Assembly: GCA_024681275.1 (NCBI GenBank)
Contig: JAILBD010000139.1
Span: forward strand, 1-12,394
Length of the DNA stretch: 12,394 nt
From: Erysipelotrichaceae bacterium
GTDB lineage: Bacteria; Bacillota_I; Bacilli_A; Erysipelotrichales; Erysipelotrichaceae
Direction of reading: 5' to 3'
In this document: in pieces, positions 6,448-12,394 of the stretch
How positions within the stretch are numbered: position 1 is the first letter of the stretch
How the letters are laid out: every line of letters starts with the position of its first letter
Made by a program: the position numbers and the translations under genes
Notes under the pieces: generated by a model
What the model saw: the letters and a program-made list of their open reading frames with translations, nothing else
Told to the model about the DNA's origin: nothing
The model's database searches: none

Positions 6448-7671
6448 TTAACCTCCGTAGATAGCGTATACCTTAGTCAGACGTTGCCAGAGAGCGGCAG
6501 CATATTTTTTCAATCCGATATCATCCAGTATCCTGACGACCTGCATGTCAGTACCTGCATAGATCGGATCTATCGATCTCATTGTCACATATTTGATAAA
6601 GAGAGACAATAACATGACGACGATCATGACGGTTGGACCTCTTTTGTCTTTCTGTGTCGCATAGAAATACATGACAAAGCCTGCTACCAAGCCTCCGAAA
6701 TGAGCGATCCAGGCTGTGGTATCGATCGTATTGATCAGGACGTTGATGAGGATCAGCGGGATAAAAGTAGAGAAACTCACGACTTTCAAGCGAAGAAGAT
6801 CTACTATGAAAATGATGAGCAGGCCATAGATCGCACCCGAAAAACCGATAGTGATGGTGTTCTCGGATAAGATGTCCTGTGTCAGTGAAGAAGTCAATAT
6901 GGAAACGATCAGAGTCATGATATAGAGTATTCGACCCTGTCTTCTTTCCAGGTAGGCACCGAGGATATACAAGGAATACATGTTGGTGGCCAGATGCAGG
7001 ATACCGCCATGAATGAAAGCGCTCGTGAAAAGGCGCCAGAATTGCTTCAGGCCTAAAGTGAATGTCATATAATCAGCACCTAAAAAGACATAAACTGCCG
7101 ATTTTTCATATTTTGTTGAAAGATAGGCACTCAGAAGATAGACGAGCAGGCATGCGATGATGATGAACATCGTCACGAATGGATATGCCCGCTTGAAAAA
7201 AGGCCTTTCCTTTTCCTTCTTGCGTCTGATCTCATCGACGACATCGACGAATTTCTTCAGCTCAGTCTCCGGATCAGCATCATCCTTGATGACAGAATAG
7301 ATCTCCGGGAAACGACCAAAGACATTCACACCATCCGCATAAGCGTCCTCGATATTCAGATAGTCATGATCTTCCGCATCCGGATCATAAGTCTCATTGC
7401 TGATATGGATATCGAGAAAACGAAGTTCCCTCTTCTGTAGTTTTGAGATCCCCTTTATGATCGTTTCAACTCTGTCTCGGTCATATTCAAAAGCAGATGC
7501 CCTGTTCAAGGTCACCCTGATGAGCTGATAATCGGGATCGCCGGTATTCATGAGCCAGAGTTCAACTTCAACGAATTGGGAATACTGCTGAATGAATTGC
7601 TGCGTATAGCCATGTCTTCTCATGAGTTCTTTTGCGATCTGATACATCTTAAAGAACTGTCTTTCAGCCAT
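6448..7671 (-). CDS. gluP: Rhomboid family intramembrane serine protease (GluP-like)
   Basis: Membrane protease cleaving transmembrane segments. The N-terminal half (about 150 residues) is soluble, acidic and followed by a basic stretch RRKKEKERPFFKR. Membrane segments follow from about residue 165. The catalytic pair is visible: Ser278 in GFSGAIYG (GxSG) and His324 in AHFGG; the conserved HGGILHLATNMYSL segment with its Asn is at about 221-234. It is like Bacillus GluP (YqgP) in having a soluble N-terminal domain, but the C-terminal part after the last membrane segment is short and no TPR repeats are obvious. Start: I prefer the ATG at 7671 (AAGGCGG about 8 bases upstream, 8-base overlap with rluD). 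A TTG at 7695 with AAAGGA upstream would add eight residues and is a real alternative. The natural substrate cannot be deduced; lipoprotein signal peptidase is in the same operon. Confidence 0.9.
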   Translation of the reverse strand: MAERQFFKMYQIAKELMRRHGYTQQFIQQYSQFVEVELWLMNTGDPDYQLIRVTLNRASAFEYDRDRVETIIKGISKLQKRELRFLDIHISNETYDPDAEDHDYLNIEDAYADGVNVFGRFPEIYSVIKDDADPETELKKFVDVVDEIRRKKEKERPFFKRAYPFVTMFIIIACLLVYLLSAYLSTKYEKSAVYVFLGADYMTFTLGLKQFWRLFTSAFIHGGILHLATNMYSLYILGAYLERRQGRILYIMTLIVSILTSSLTQDILSENTITIGFSGAIYGLLIIFIVDLLRLKVVSFSTFIPLILINVLINTIDTTAWIAHFGGLVAGFVMYFYATQKDKRGPTVMIVVMLLSLFIKYVTMRSIDPIYAGTDMQVVRILDDIGLKKYAAALWQRLTKVYAIYGG

Positions 7672-8578
7672 CGAATTTTCCGCCTTTTTGGGCAATATAT
7701 CCTTTCATATAATCCGGCAGATCTGTCCTGAACTCCATCCTCTCATTTGTTTTAGGATGAATAAAAGACAGGAAATATGCGTGCAGATACTGGCCGGTCT
7801 CATCGAGCACTTTCTTTCCGTAACGTGGATCGTTCAGGACCGGGTGTCCGATATACTGCATGTGGACTCTGATCTGATGCGTGCGTCCGGTCTTGAGCTC
7901 GACATCGATCAAAGTGGAATCATCATATCTCTCTACGACATCAAAAAGCGTTATAGCTTCCTTGGAATTCTTCATCGTCACGCACATCTGCTGACGGTTC
8001 TTTTCACTTCGTCCGATCGGCGCATCGATCTCTCCGTGACCGTTCTGTATGACGCCAGATACGATCGCATAATACTTCCTGTAACAAGTCTTATCTTTCA
8101 GCTGTTCAGAGAGGAAATTGTGTGCCCTGTTGTTCTTTGCACAAACAAGAAGACCGGAAGTATCCTTATCGATCCTGTGGACGATACCTGGCCTGTAATA
8201 ACCGTTGACATCCGAAAGCTCCTTGCAATGGAATAACAAGGCATTGACGATCGTGCCGTCCGGATTTCCGACAGCCGGATGCACGACCATATCTTTCGGC
8301 TTGTTGATGACGATCAGGTCTTCATCTTCATACACGATGTCCAGAGGGATGTCCTGTGGCTTGATCTCAGTCAGTGTCTTCTCTTCATACTCAAAAGAGA
8401 CCTTGTCATTCAACTCGGTCTTGATCTTTTTATTCGGTACCTGATCGTTAAGAAGTACTTCCCCTTTTTCGATCAGTTTCTGTATGGCGGTTCTGCTTAA
8501 TGGCGTGTTTTCAGCCAGATAGGCATCGAGTCTGATGCCGACGCTGTCTTCATCTACGATAAGATCAATTCTTGGCAT
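7664..8578 (-). CDS. rluD: RluA-family 23S rRNA pseudouridine synthase (RluD-type)
   Basis: Converts specific uridines of large-subunit rRNA into pseudouridine. The N-terminal S4 RNA-binding domain spans about residues 14-60 (RLDAYLAENTPLSRTAIQKL, then GEVLLND). The catalytic domain has VINKPKDMVVHP at 90-101, the catalytic motif HRIDKDTSGLL with Asp137, the CYRKYYAIV segment and GRTHQIRVHMQYIGHP. Length 304 is normal. An ATGGGAGGC-type site lies about 6 bases before the ATG, inside the end of lspA, which it overlaps by 14 bases. The lspA-rluD pair is a common Gram-positive arrangement. Exact target uridines cannot be fixed from sequence; RluD-type is chosen because of the S4 domain and the lspA neighbour. 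Confidence 0.94.
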   Translation of the reverse strand: MPRIDLIVDEDSVGIRLDAYLAENTPLSRTAIQKLIEKGEVLLNDQVPNKKIKTELNDKVSFEYEEKTLTEIKPQDIPLDIVYEDEDLIVINKPKDMVVHPAVGNPDGTIVNALLFHCKELSDVNGYYRPGIVHRIDKDTSGLLVCAKNNRAHNFLSEQLKDKTCYRKYYAIVSGVIQNGHGEIDAPIGRSEKNRQQMCVTMKNSKEAITLFDVVERYDDSTLIDVELKTGRTHQIRVHMQYIGHPVLNDPRYGKKVLDETGQYLHAYFLSFIHPKTNERMEFRTDLPDYMKGYIAQKGGKFDG

Positions 8579-9032
8579 GACGGGCCTCCCATAAGATCTT
8601 TACGATCAGTAAAAAGCAGCCTACAGTGATAAAACAGTCCGCGATATTAAAGACCGGAAAATCATAAGTGAAGATCTTGAAATCCAGAAAATCGATGACA
8701 TAGCCATATTGAACTCTGTCGATCAGATTTCCGATCGCACCGGATATGATCAGAAGATAAGAGATCTTTGACCAAAGGTCCTTCTTTCCCGCGGTCATCA
8801 GCATGTAGATGAGCATGAAACAGGCGATGATCGTCAAAGCGATCAGAAAGGATCTGGCATTCTGCAGGATCGAGAACCCAGCTCCGTAATTGCGGACATG
8901 AGTCAGATTAAAAAAACCCTTTATCAGTACGATAACAGTGCCTAAACGGATATTCTGAACGACAGCCTGTTTGATGAACTGATCGATCAGGACGAAAATA
9001 GTGATAAAAACGAGATATAAAAAATAGATCAT
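8565..9032 (-). CDS. lspA: Lipoprotein signal peptidase (signal peptidase II)
   Basis: Inner-membrane aspartyl protease that removes signal peptides from prolipoproteins after lipid attachment. The 155 residues contain four hydrophobic segments (about 1-20, 60-80, 87-103, 127-147). Family motifs are DQ..K at 17-21, VRNYGAGFS at 46-54 (usually NTGAAF), GNLIDR at 101-106, VIDFLDF at 112-118 and FNIADCF at 128-134. By comparison with characterised LspA the catalytic Asp pair is D114 and D132. The small family-typical loop FKIFTYDFPVFN is present. First gene of the lspA-rluD-rhomboid-comEB operon; GAGG lies 4 bases before the ATG, but the predicted transcription start falls almost on it. Confidence 0.96.
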   Translation of the reverse strand: MIYFLYLVFITIFVLIDQFIKQAVVQNIRLGTVIVLIKGFFNLTHVRNYGAGFSILQNARSFLIALTIIACFMLIYMLMTAGKKDLWSKISYLLIISGAIGNLIDRVQYGYVIDFLDFKIFTYDFPVFNIADCFITVGCFLLIVKILWEARHAKN

Positions 9033-9041
9033 ATGCCCTCT

Positions 9042-9069
9042 ATAAAATAAGAAACACGATTTCTCGTGT
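9042..9069 (-). terminator. Rho-independent terminator after the TSCPD gene
   Basis: A 6-base-pair stem ACACGA / TCGTGT (9054-9059 with 9064-9069) closes a GAAA tetraloop on the minus strand and is followed by TTCTTATTTT. The stem is short and only half GC, so termination may be partial. It sits directly after the stop codon at 9073. Confidence 0.55.
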
Positions 9070-9072
9070 CGA
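9044..9072 (-). promoter_or_regulatory. Possible promoter of the lspA operon
   Basis: Minus strand TCGACA (9072 to 9067, 5 of 6 to TTGACA), a 17-base spacer and TATTTT (9049 to 9044, 4 of 6 to TATAAT). It overlaps the terminator hairpin of the preceding TSCPD gene and would give a 5' leader of only about 5 bases, so initiation could alternatively come from readthrough. Moderate support. Confidence 0.4.
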
Positions 9073-9324
9073 TCATACAGCCAGTTTGTAAGCTTTCAGA
9101 GCTTTGGAGATCTGATCCGGACAGCTTGTGCCCCGTCCGTGACAGTCGACCCCTTCAAATGCTCTGATCACATCATCGACTTTCATACCGACGATGATCC
9201 TGGAGATACCTCCGAGATTTCCCTGACAGCCGCCTTCAACGACCAGAGATCTGATGGTATCACCTTCTATGTCAAATTCATAATGCCTGGAACAGACACC
9301 GCTTGGTACATATTCAAATTTCAT
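9073..9324 (-). CDS. Small TSCPD domain protein (TIGR03905-like)
   Basis: An 83-residue protein of the family named for its TSCPD motif, here GTSCPDQISKAL at 65-76, which is shared with the C-terminal region of some vitamin B12-dependent ribonucleotide reductases. Four Cys residues at 11, 33, 61 and 68 are placed as in the family (VCS, GGCQGN, DCHGRG, SCPD) and could bind metal or cycle as disulfides; no biochemical role is known to me. The N-terminal KFEYVPSGVCSRHYEFDIEG is also typical. A GGAAGGTGA site ends about 5 bases before the ATG. It has its own downstream hairpin and stands alone between gltX (divergent) and lspA (same strand), so functional links to neighbours are not evident. Confidence 0.85.
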   Translation of the reverse strand: MKFEYVPSGVCSRHYEFDIEGDTIRSLVVEGGCQGNLGGISRIIVGMKVDDVIRAFEGVDCHGRGTSCPDQISKALKAYKLAV

Positions 9325-9391
9325 AATGTCACCTTCCGTTTCTAATTTTAATGTAAAAGCAGGATATTTGCTAGTTTAATGCGCTATCATT

Positions 9392-9400
9392 TGCTAAAAT
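9392..9400 (+). promoter_or_regulatory. Extended -10 promoter of gltX
   Basis: TGCTAAAAT is an extended -10 (TGn plus TAAAAT at 9395-9400). No good -35 is seen at 17 bases upstream, which the extended -10 can compensate for. Transcription would begin near 9407, giving a leader of about 17 bases that contains GGAAGGAGA. Confidence 0.5.
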
Positions 9401-9423
9401 TGATTGGAAGGAGATCTTATTAT

Positions 9424-10863
9424 ATGGGCAAGATTAGAACAAGATTTGCACCGAGTCCTACCGGATACATGCATATAGGAAACCTCAGAACGGCTTTATA
9501 TGCCTATCTGATCGCGAAAAAGGATGACGGTGATTTTATATTGAGGATCGAAGACACCGACCAGGGAAGGCTTGTTGAAGGCGCTGTCGACATCATATAC
9601 AACACCTTAAAACAATGCGGACTTTCTCATGATGAAGGACCGGATGTCGGTGGTGATTTCGGACCATATGTCCAATCCGAAAGGATGAGAGAAGGCATCT
9701 ATCATAAGTATGCGCACCAGCTTGTCGAGATGGGCAAAGCCCACTTCTGCTTCTGCAAAGAAGAAGATATCGAAGAGATGCGCCGCCAGCAAGGTGATTC
9801 TTTCTACTTCGTCGATCCCTGCAAGCTTTTAAGCAAAGAAGAGATCGATGCAAAGATCGCAAACGGTGAACCTTATGTCATCCGTCTCAATGTTGAACCG
9901 GAAGGAACGACATCATTTACTGATGAAGTCTATGGAACGATCACTGTCGACAATAAGACACTCGATGAAATGGTCCTTCTGAAATCGGATGGCTTCCCTA
10001 CCTACAATTTTGCGAACGTCATCGATGATCATCTCATGGATATCACAGATGTCGTCAGAGGAAACGAATATCTTTCTTCTACACCGAAGTACAATCTGAT
10101 CTATGAGGCTTTTGGCTGGGACATCCCCAGATACATTCACTGCCCTCCTGTCATGAAAGATGAACATCAGAAACTTTCCAAGAGAAATGGCGATGCTTCA
10201 TTCCAGGATCTGCTTGCAAAAGGTTATCTTCCTGAAGCGATCCTGAACTACATTGCCCTCCTTGGCTGGGCACCTAGTAAAGACAGAGAGATCTATTCTC
10301 TGAAGGAACTCTGCCAGGCTTTCGATGTCAAACGCATCGGTACGACAGGTGCCATATTCGATATCGATAAACTGACATGGATGAACGGCATGTACATTCG
10401 AAACATGGAACAGGATCTCTATTATGAACTTGTCAGAACTTACATCCAGGAAACTGTCGGAACAGACCTCGACTATAAGCTGATCGCAAATGCCATTCAC
10501 GATCGCATCAATACTCTATCCGAGATCAAAGATATGATCACATTCTTCAATCAGAAAGATGAGTATGATAACGAGATATTCAGAAACAAGAAAGCAAAGA
10601 CAGATCCTCAACTGGCCAAAACGATACTCACAGAAGTCAGAAGCTGTCTCAAGGATGTTGATCCTTGGAACAACGAGTCTATCTTCACATCTCTGGCTGC
10701 CAAAGCCCGGGAACTTGCATATAAAAACATCACGATGATGTATCCAATGCAGGTCGCCCTCTCGGGAAGAAGCGTTGCACCTGGTGGCGCGACAGCTATT
10801 GCCGAGATCCTTGGCAAAAACGAGACGCTCAGAAGGATCGATGAAGCACTGAACAGACTGTAA
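9424..10863 (+). CDS. gltX: Glutamyl-tRNA synthetase
   Basis: Class I aminoacyl-tRNA synthetase that charges tRNA-Glu with glutamate. RFAPSPTGYMHIGN at 7-20 contains the HIGH-type motif HIGN, LRIEDTDQGR follows, and the KMSKS-type motif is KLSKR at 250-254 followed by NGDASFQDL, a form common in Clostridium-like enzymes. The C-terminal anticodon-binding domain ends with MMYPMQVALSGRSVAPG. Length 479 is normal. I chose the ATG at 9424 because AAGGAGAT lies about 9 bases upstream and the family begins MGKIRTRFAPSP; the frame extends to 9379 but the added 15 residues are unsupported. Many Firmicute GluRS also charge tRNA-Gln for later amidation by GatCAB; the sequence does not settle that here. 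It is transcribed alone, toward a tRNA-Glu gene on the other strand. Confidence 0.97.
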   Translation: MGKIRTRFAPSPTGYMHIGNLRTALYAYLIAKKDDGDFILRIEDTDQGRLVEGAVDIIYNTLKQCGLSHDEGPDVGGDFGPYVQSERMREGIYHKYAHQLVEMGKAHFCFCKEEDIEEMRRQQGDSFYFVDPCKLLSKEEIDAKIANGEPYVIRLNVEPEGTTSFTDEVYGTITVDNKTLDEMVLLKSDGFPTYNFANVIDDHLMDITDVVRGNEYLSSTPKYNLIYEAFGWDIPRYIHCPPVMKDEHQKLSKRNGDASFQDLLAKGYLPEAILNYIALLGWAPSKDREIYSLKELCQAFDVKRIGTTGAIFDIDKLTWMNGMYIRNMEQDLYYELVRTYIQETVGTDLDYKLIANAIHDRINTLSEIKDMITFFNQKDEYDNEIFRNKKAKTDPQLAKTILTEVRSCLKDVDPWNNESIFTSLAAKARELAYKNITMMYPMQVALSGRSVAPGGATAIAEILGKNETLRRIDEALNRL

Positions 10864-10880
10864 AAAGTCTGTTTTCTTTT
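10852..10880 (+). terminator. Rho-independent terminator overlapping the gltX stop
   Basis: AACAGACT (10852-10859) pairs with AGTCTGTT (10866-10873) around a six-base loop that holds the TAA stop codon, followed by a T-rich run TTCTTTTT. The 5' arm is coding sequence for the last residues. First of two tandem terminators after gltX. Confidence 0.6.
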
Positions 10881-10888
10881 TGACAAAG

Positions 10889-10920
10889 AAAAAAACGGAA
10901 GTTTGACTTCCGTTTTGATT
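10889..10920. terminator. Bidirectional rho-independent terminator between gltX and tRNA-Glu
   Basis: A perfect 11-base-pair stem (10892-10902 with 10906-10916; core ACGGAAGT / ACTTCCGT) with a 3-base loop. On the plus strand it is followed by TTTTGATTTT and ends gltX; on the minus strand it is followed by seven T and ends the infC-rpmI-rplT-tRNA transcript. Stem and tails suit both convergent units. Confidence 0.85.
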
Positions 10921-10924
10921 TTCA

Positions 10925-11000
10925 TGGTGATCAGTACGGGATTCGAACCCGTGAGTGTCGCCTTGAGAGGGCGATGTGTTAACCATTTCACCAACTGACC
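10925..11000 (-). tRNA. tRNA-Glu (anticodon CTC)
   Basis: All arms fold: acceptor GGTCAGT / ACTGATC with one G-U pair, D stem GTG / CAC, anticodon stem TCGCC / GGCGA with loop CTCTCAA, five-base variable loop, T stem ACGGG / CCCGT with loop TTCGAAT, discriminator A and an encoded CCA end. Anticodon CTC at 10965-10967 reads GAG (Glu), so another tRNA-Glu (TTC) must exist elsewhere for GAA. It is 26 bases after the rplT stop, on the same strand, with no terminator between, so it is probably cut from the ribosomal-protein mRNA. It faces gltX, the gene for its own synthetase. Confidence 0.96.
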
Positions 11001-11002
11001 AT

Positions 11003-11021
11003 TAAGGAGCTTGGCTCCTTA
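11003..11021 (-). repeat. Perfect hairpin between rplT and tRNA-Glu
   Basis: TAAGGAGC and GCTCCTTA form an 8-base-pair stem with a 3-base loop, ending 2 bases before the mature 5' end of the tRNA. On the minus strand there is no T run after it, so it is not a standard terminator; an RNA-processing or mRNA 3'-end protecting role is possible. Confidence 0.6.
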
Positions 11022-11026
11022 TATAA

Positions 11027-11464
11027 CTATTCTACCACTTCCTGAGCGACTTCTGTAGTCTCAGTTTCAACTTTTTTCTTCGTTGTTTTCTTTGCCTTAG
11101 CCGGAGCTTCGACTTTTCCGTTCTTTGCAACTTCGCAGATCTTTGCGAAATCTTCAGGATTGTGGATGGCGATCTCTGACAGCATCTTTCTGTTGACAGT
11201 AACGCCTGCTTCCTTCAGACCATGCATGAGGGCTGAATAGTTCATGCCGTTCATTCTGGCAGCAGCATTGATCCTGGCGATCCAGAGCTTGCGCATCTCT
11301 CTCTTGAGAGTCCTTCTATGAATGTAAGAATACTTCCATGAATGCATGACCTGCTCATGAGCGGTCCTGTACAGTAAATGCTTTGATCCGAAATAGCCTG
11401 AAGCGAGTTTCAAAACTCTTTTTCTTCTGTTTCTTGTAGGAGTCGATCCCTTAATTCTAGCCAT
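11027..11464 (-). CDS. rplT: 50S ribosomal protein L20 with C-terminal extension
   Basis: Primary 23S rRNA-binding protein needed early in 50S assembly and, in this operon type, the autoregulator of its own mRNA leader. The core is clear: [20 protein letters not shown], then [19 protein letters not shown], the [13 protein letters not shown] segment, [20 protein letters not shown] and [11 protein letters not shown]20 usually ends near residue 117-119; here it goes on to 145 with a Lys-rich then Glu/Thr/Val-rich tail ([17 protein letters not shown]). The tail is low complexity and probably disordered. An AGGAGG site lies about 9-10 bases before the ATG. Third gene of infC-rpmI-rplT. Confidence 0.97.
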   Translation of the reverse strand: MARIKGSTPTRNRRKRVLKLASGYFGSKHLLYRTAHEQVMHSWKYSYIHRRTLKREMRKLWIARINAAARMNGMNYSALMHGLKEAGVTVNRKMLSEIAIHNPEDFAKICEVAKNGKVEAPAKAKKTTKKKVETETTEVAQEVVE

Positions 11465-11478
11465 ATTTTCTTATCCTC

Positions 11479-11673
11479 CTATCCCTGTAATAGATCTCTG
11501 TCTCTCTTGACATCTGACGGATGGACGAGAGATGGCTTGTGTAAATGTTTGAGCTGCTTGTGTGTCTTGTTGGTCGCAAAGTGAGAAGTATAGTTCGAAT
11601 ATCTTCTTAATTTGCCTGTTCCGGTAACTTTTACTCTTTTCGCAAAAGTCTTTTTTGTCTTCATCTTTGGCAT
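11479..11673 (-). CDS. rpmI: 50S ribosomal protein L35
   Basis: Small, very basic 64-residue protein of the large ribosomal subunit. It begins MPKMKTKKTFAKRVKVTGTG and contains KLRRYSNYTSHFATNKTHKQ (family: GK.KR......H....K..K..R.LR) and ends with VHPSDVKRDRDLL. Length matches the family. AGGAGG lies 8 bases before the ATG, overlapping the end of infC; 14 bases separate it from rplT, so all three are co-translated from one mRNA. Confidence 0.97.
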   Translation of the reverse strand: MPKMKTKKTFAKRVKVTGTGKLRRYSNYTSHFATNKTHKQLKHLHKPSLVHPSDVKRDRDLLQG

Positions 11674-11685
11674 TTTATCTTCCTC

Positions 11686-12210
11686 CTATTTCTTTTTAGG
11701 TGTTAAAACACAAGACATAATGTTGCCTTCCAGTTTTGGCTGTTTGTCGACTGAAGATACATCAGAAAGTTTTTCAACAAATTCGTTCATGATCTTGAGA
11801 CCAACTTCCTGTCTTGTCATCATCCTGCCTCTGAAACGCATATCGATCTTGACTTTCATTCCCGATTCAAGCCATTTTCTGGCCTGTTTCATCTTCGTGT
11901 CAAAGTCATGCGTATCAATGACTGGTGAAAGTCGCAAAGGTTTAATCTCGGTGTTAGACTGTTTCTTCTTGGCTTCTTTAGCTTTCTTCTGCGCTTCGAA
12001 ACGAAATTTTCCATAGTCCAGTATCTTGCATACAGGAGGATTTCCGTTAGGTGCCACACAGTAAAGATCCAGATCAGCATCGTAAGCGATTTGTAATGCT
12101 TCATTTCTCGACATTACTCCCAGTTGGCTTCCATCTGGGCCGATGACCATTACTTCTCTGAAACGGATACTTTCGTTTACAAGGTCATCATTTCCACGTT
12201 TTCTTGTTAT
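11686..12210 (-). CDS. infC: Translation initiation factor IF-3, probable ATA start
   Basis: IF-3 keeps 30S subunits apart from 50S and checks the start codon and initiator tRNA. The N-domain (DLVNESIRFREVMVIGPDG, then LGVMSRNEALQIAYDADLDL and CVAPNGNPPVCKILDYGKF), the Lys-rich linker (AQKKAKEAKKKQ) and the C-domain (LRLSPVIDTHDFDTK, then KVKIDMRFRGR) are complete. No in-frame ATG, GTG or TTG lies between the leader terminator and the conserved DLVNESIR. The best start is ATA at 12210, 8 bases after GGGGGT (12224 to 12219), which pairs with the anti-Shine-Dalgarno with one G-U; this gives 174 residues, normal for IF-3. A TTG at 12294 opens the frame but runs through the attenuator and is unlikely. 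E. coli infC starts at AUU, and IF-3 represses such starts, so autogenous control is likely. I count on family length and spacing, not on direct evidence. Confidence 0.93.
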   Translation of the reverse strand: MTRKRGNDDLVNESIRFREVMVIGPDGSQLGVMSRNEALQIAYDADLDLYCVAPNGNPPVCKILDYGKFRFEAQKKAKEAKKKQSNTEIKPLRLSPVIDTHDFDTKMKQARKWLESGMKVKIDMRFRGRMMTRQEVGLKIMNEFVEKLSDVSSVDKQPKLEGNIMSCVLTPKKK

Positions 12211-12350
12211 AGTTTTATACCCCCAATAATTAAATAAAAAGTGAGACAAAGCCCACTTTATAAATATCGTTACCTTACGTAGCAATATACCCAAGTCCTG
12301 TGGACATCAGGTGAGAAGTGGCCTTCTGCTTTCTACATCCTTTTTATTAC
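12211..12350 (-). promoter_or_regulatory. infC-rpmI-rplT leader, L20-leader-like attenuator
   Basis: About 140 untranslated bases before infC. In order on the minus strand: a small hairpin AGAAG / CTTCT (12327-12323 with 12318-12314); GUCC/GGAC and CCTG/CAGG pairings around 12310-12297; a hairpin ATATTG / CGATAT (12288-12283 with 12269-12264); the terminator; then GGGGGT and the ATA start. CCACTT at 12321-12316 is exactly complementary to AAGTGG in the terminator 5' arm, so an antiterminator can form. In Bacillus subtilis L20 represses this operon by premature termination in a leader of this kind; assignment to the same class is by position and structure, not by a model search. Confidence 0.7.
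12232..12259 (-). terminator. Attenuator terminator in the infC leader
   Basis: AAAGTGGG (12259-12252) pairs over 8 bases, one of them G-U, with CTCACTTT (12245-12238) around CTTTGT, followed by TTTTTATTT. It stands between the predicted promoter and the start of infC, so it must be a regulated terminator. Confidence 0.75.
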
Positions 12351-12356
12351 TCAATT

Positions 12357-12385
12357 ATTTAAGCATAAATAGCTTCATTTGTCAA
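12357..12385 (-). promoter_or_regulatory. Promoter of the infC operon
   Basis: Minus strand: perfect -35 TTGACA (12385 to 12380), 17-base spacer ending in TGC (extended -10 type), and TTAAAT (12362 to 12357, 4 of 6 to TATAAT). Transcription should start near 12350. Confidence 0.65.
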
Positions 12386-12394
12386 AAACATTCG

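Noticed and set aside
7688..8236. Plus-strand open frame of 182 codons
   Set aside because: Antisense to rluD with no motif and no start signals; a shadow of a strongly conserved gene.
10516..10986. Minus-strand frames of 128-156 codons over the gltX 3' end
   Set aside because: They begin inside or next to the tRNA gene and cross the terminator; neither resembles a known protein.
11612..12016. Plus-strand open frame of 134 codons
   Set aside because: It is antisense to infC and rpmI, has no recognisable domain and mirrors the codon structure of the real genes.
12211..12294. N-terminal extension of infC from a TTG at 12294
   Set aside because: The extra 28 residues run through the attenuator hairpin and its T run, match no IF-3, and the TTG has no ribosome binding site.

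Overview
The window looks like a core chromosomal segment of a low-GC Gram-positive bacterium, most likely a Firmicute of the Erysipelotrichia type. The placement rests on gene order (nusB-xseA-xseB-ispA-dxs-recN; lspA-rluD-rhomboid-comEB; infC-rpmI-rplT), strong AGGAGG-type ribosome binding sites, and recognisable GltX, L20 and IF3 sequences. Composition is about 40% GC by eye with frequent GATC. I see no insertion sequence, prophage gene, CRISPR array or origin, and no stretch over about 300 bases is without a gene.

Layout: (1) 1-5358, minus strand: a tightly packed, mostly overlapping operon read nusB, xseA, xseB, ispA, a dxs-family gene, recN (recN runs off the left edge). It joins transcription factor NusB, exonuclease VII, polyprenyl synthesis and recombination repair. 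(2) 5359-5416: a very short divergent promoter region; both genes seem to start translation right at the transcript end (leaderless). (3) 5417-6001, plus: a DUF5662-like gene whose 3' end overlaps the convergent comEB. (4) 5979-9032, minus: lspA-rluD-rhomboid protease-comEB operon. (5) 9073-9324, minus: a small TSCPD-domain protein with its own terminator. (6) 9424-10863, plus: gltX, followed by two terminators. (7) 10925-12210, minus: infC-rpmI-rplT followed by tRNA-Glu(CTC), behind a structured leader with a transcription attenuator and a strong upstream promoter.

Most notable: the DXS-family protein keeps the fold and an intact 559-codon frame but has lost nearly every catalytic and thiamine-diphosphate-binding residue, so it is probably a repurposed or non-catalytic enzyme. 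Also notable are infC, which has no ATG/GTG/TTG start after its attenuator and apparently begins at ATA; the facing leaderless promoters; a tRNA-Glu at the end of the ribosomal operon, convergent with its own synthetase gene; and an HD-phosphohydrolase-like residue pattern in the DUF5662 protein.
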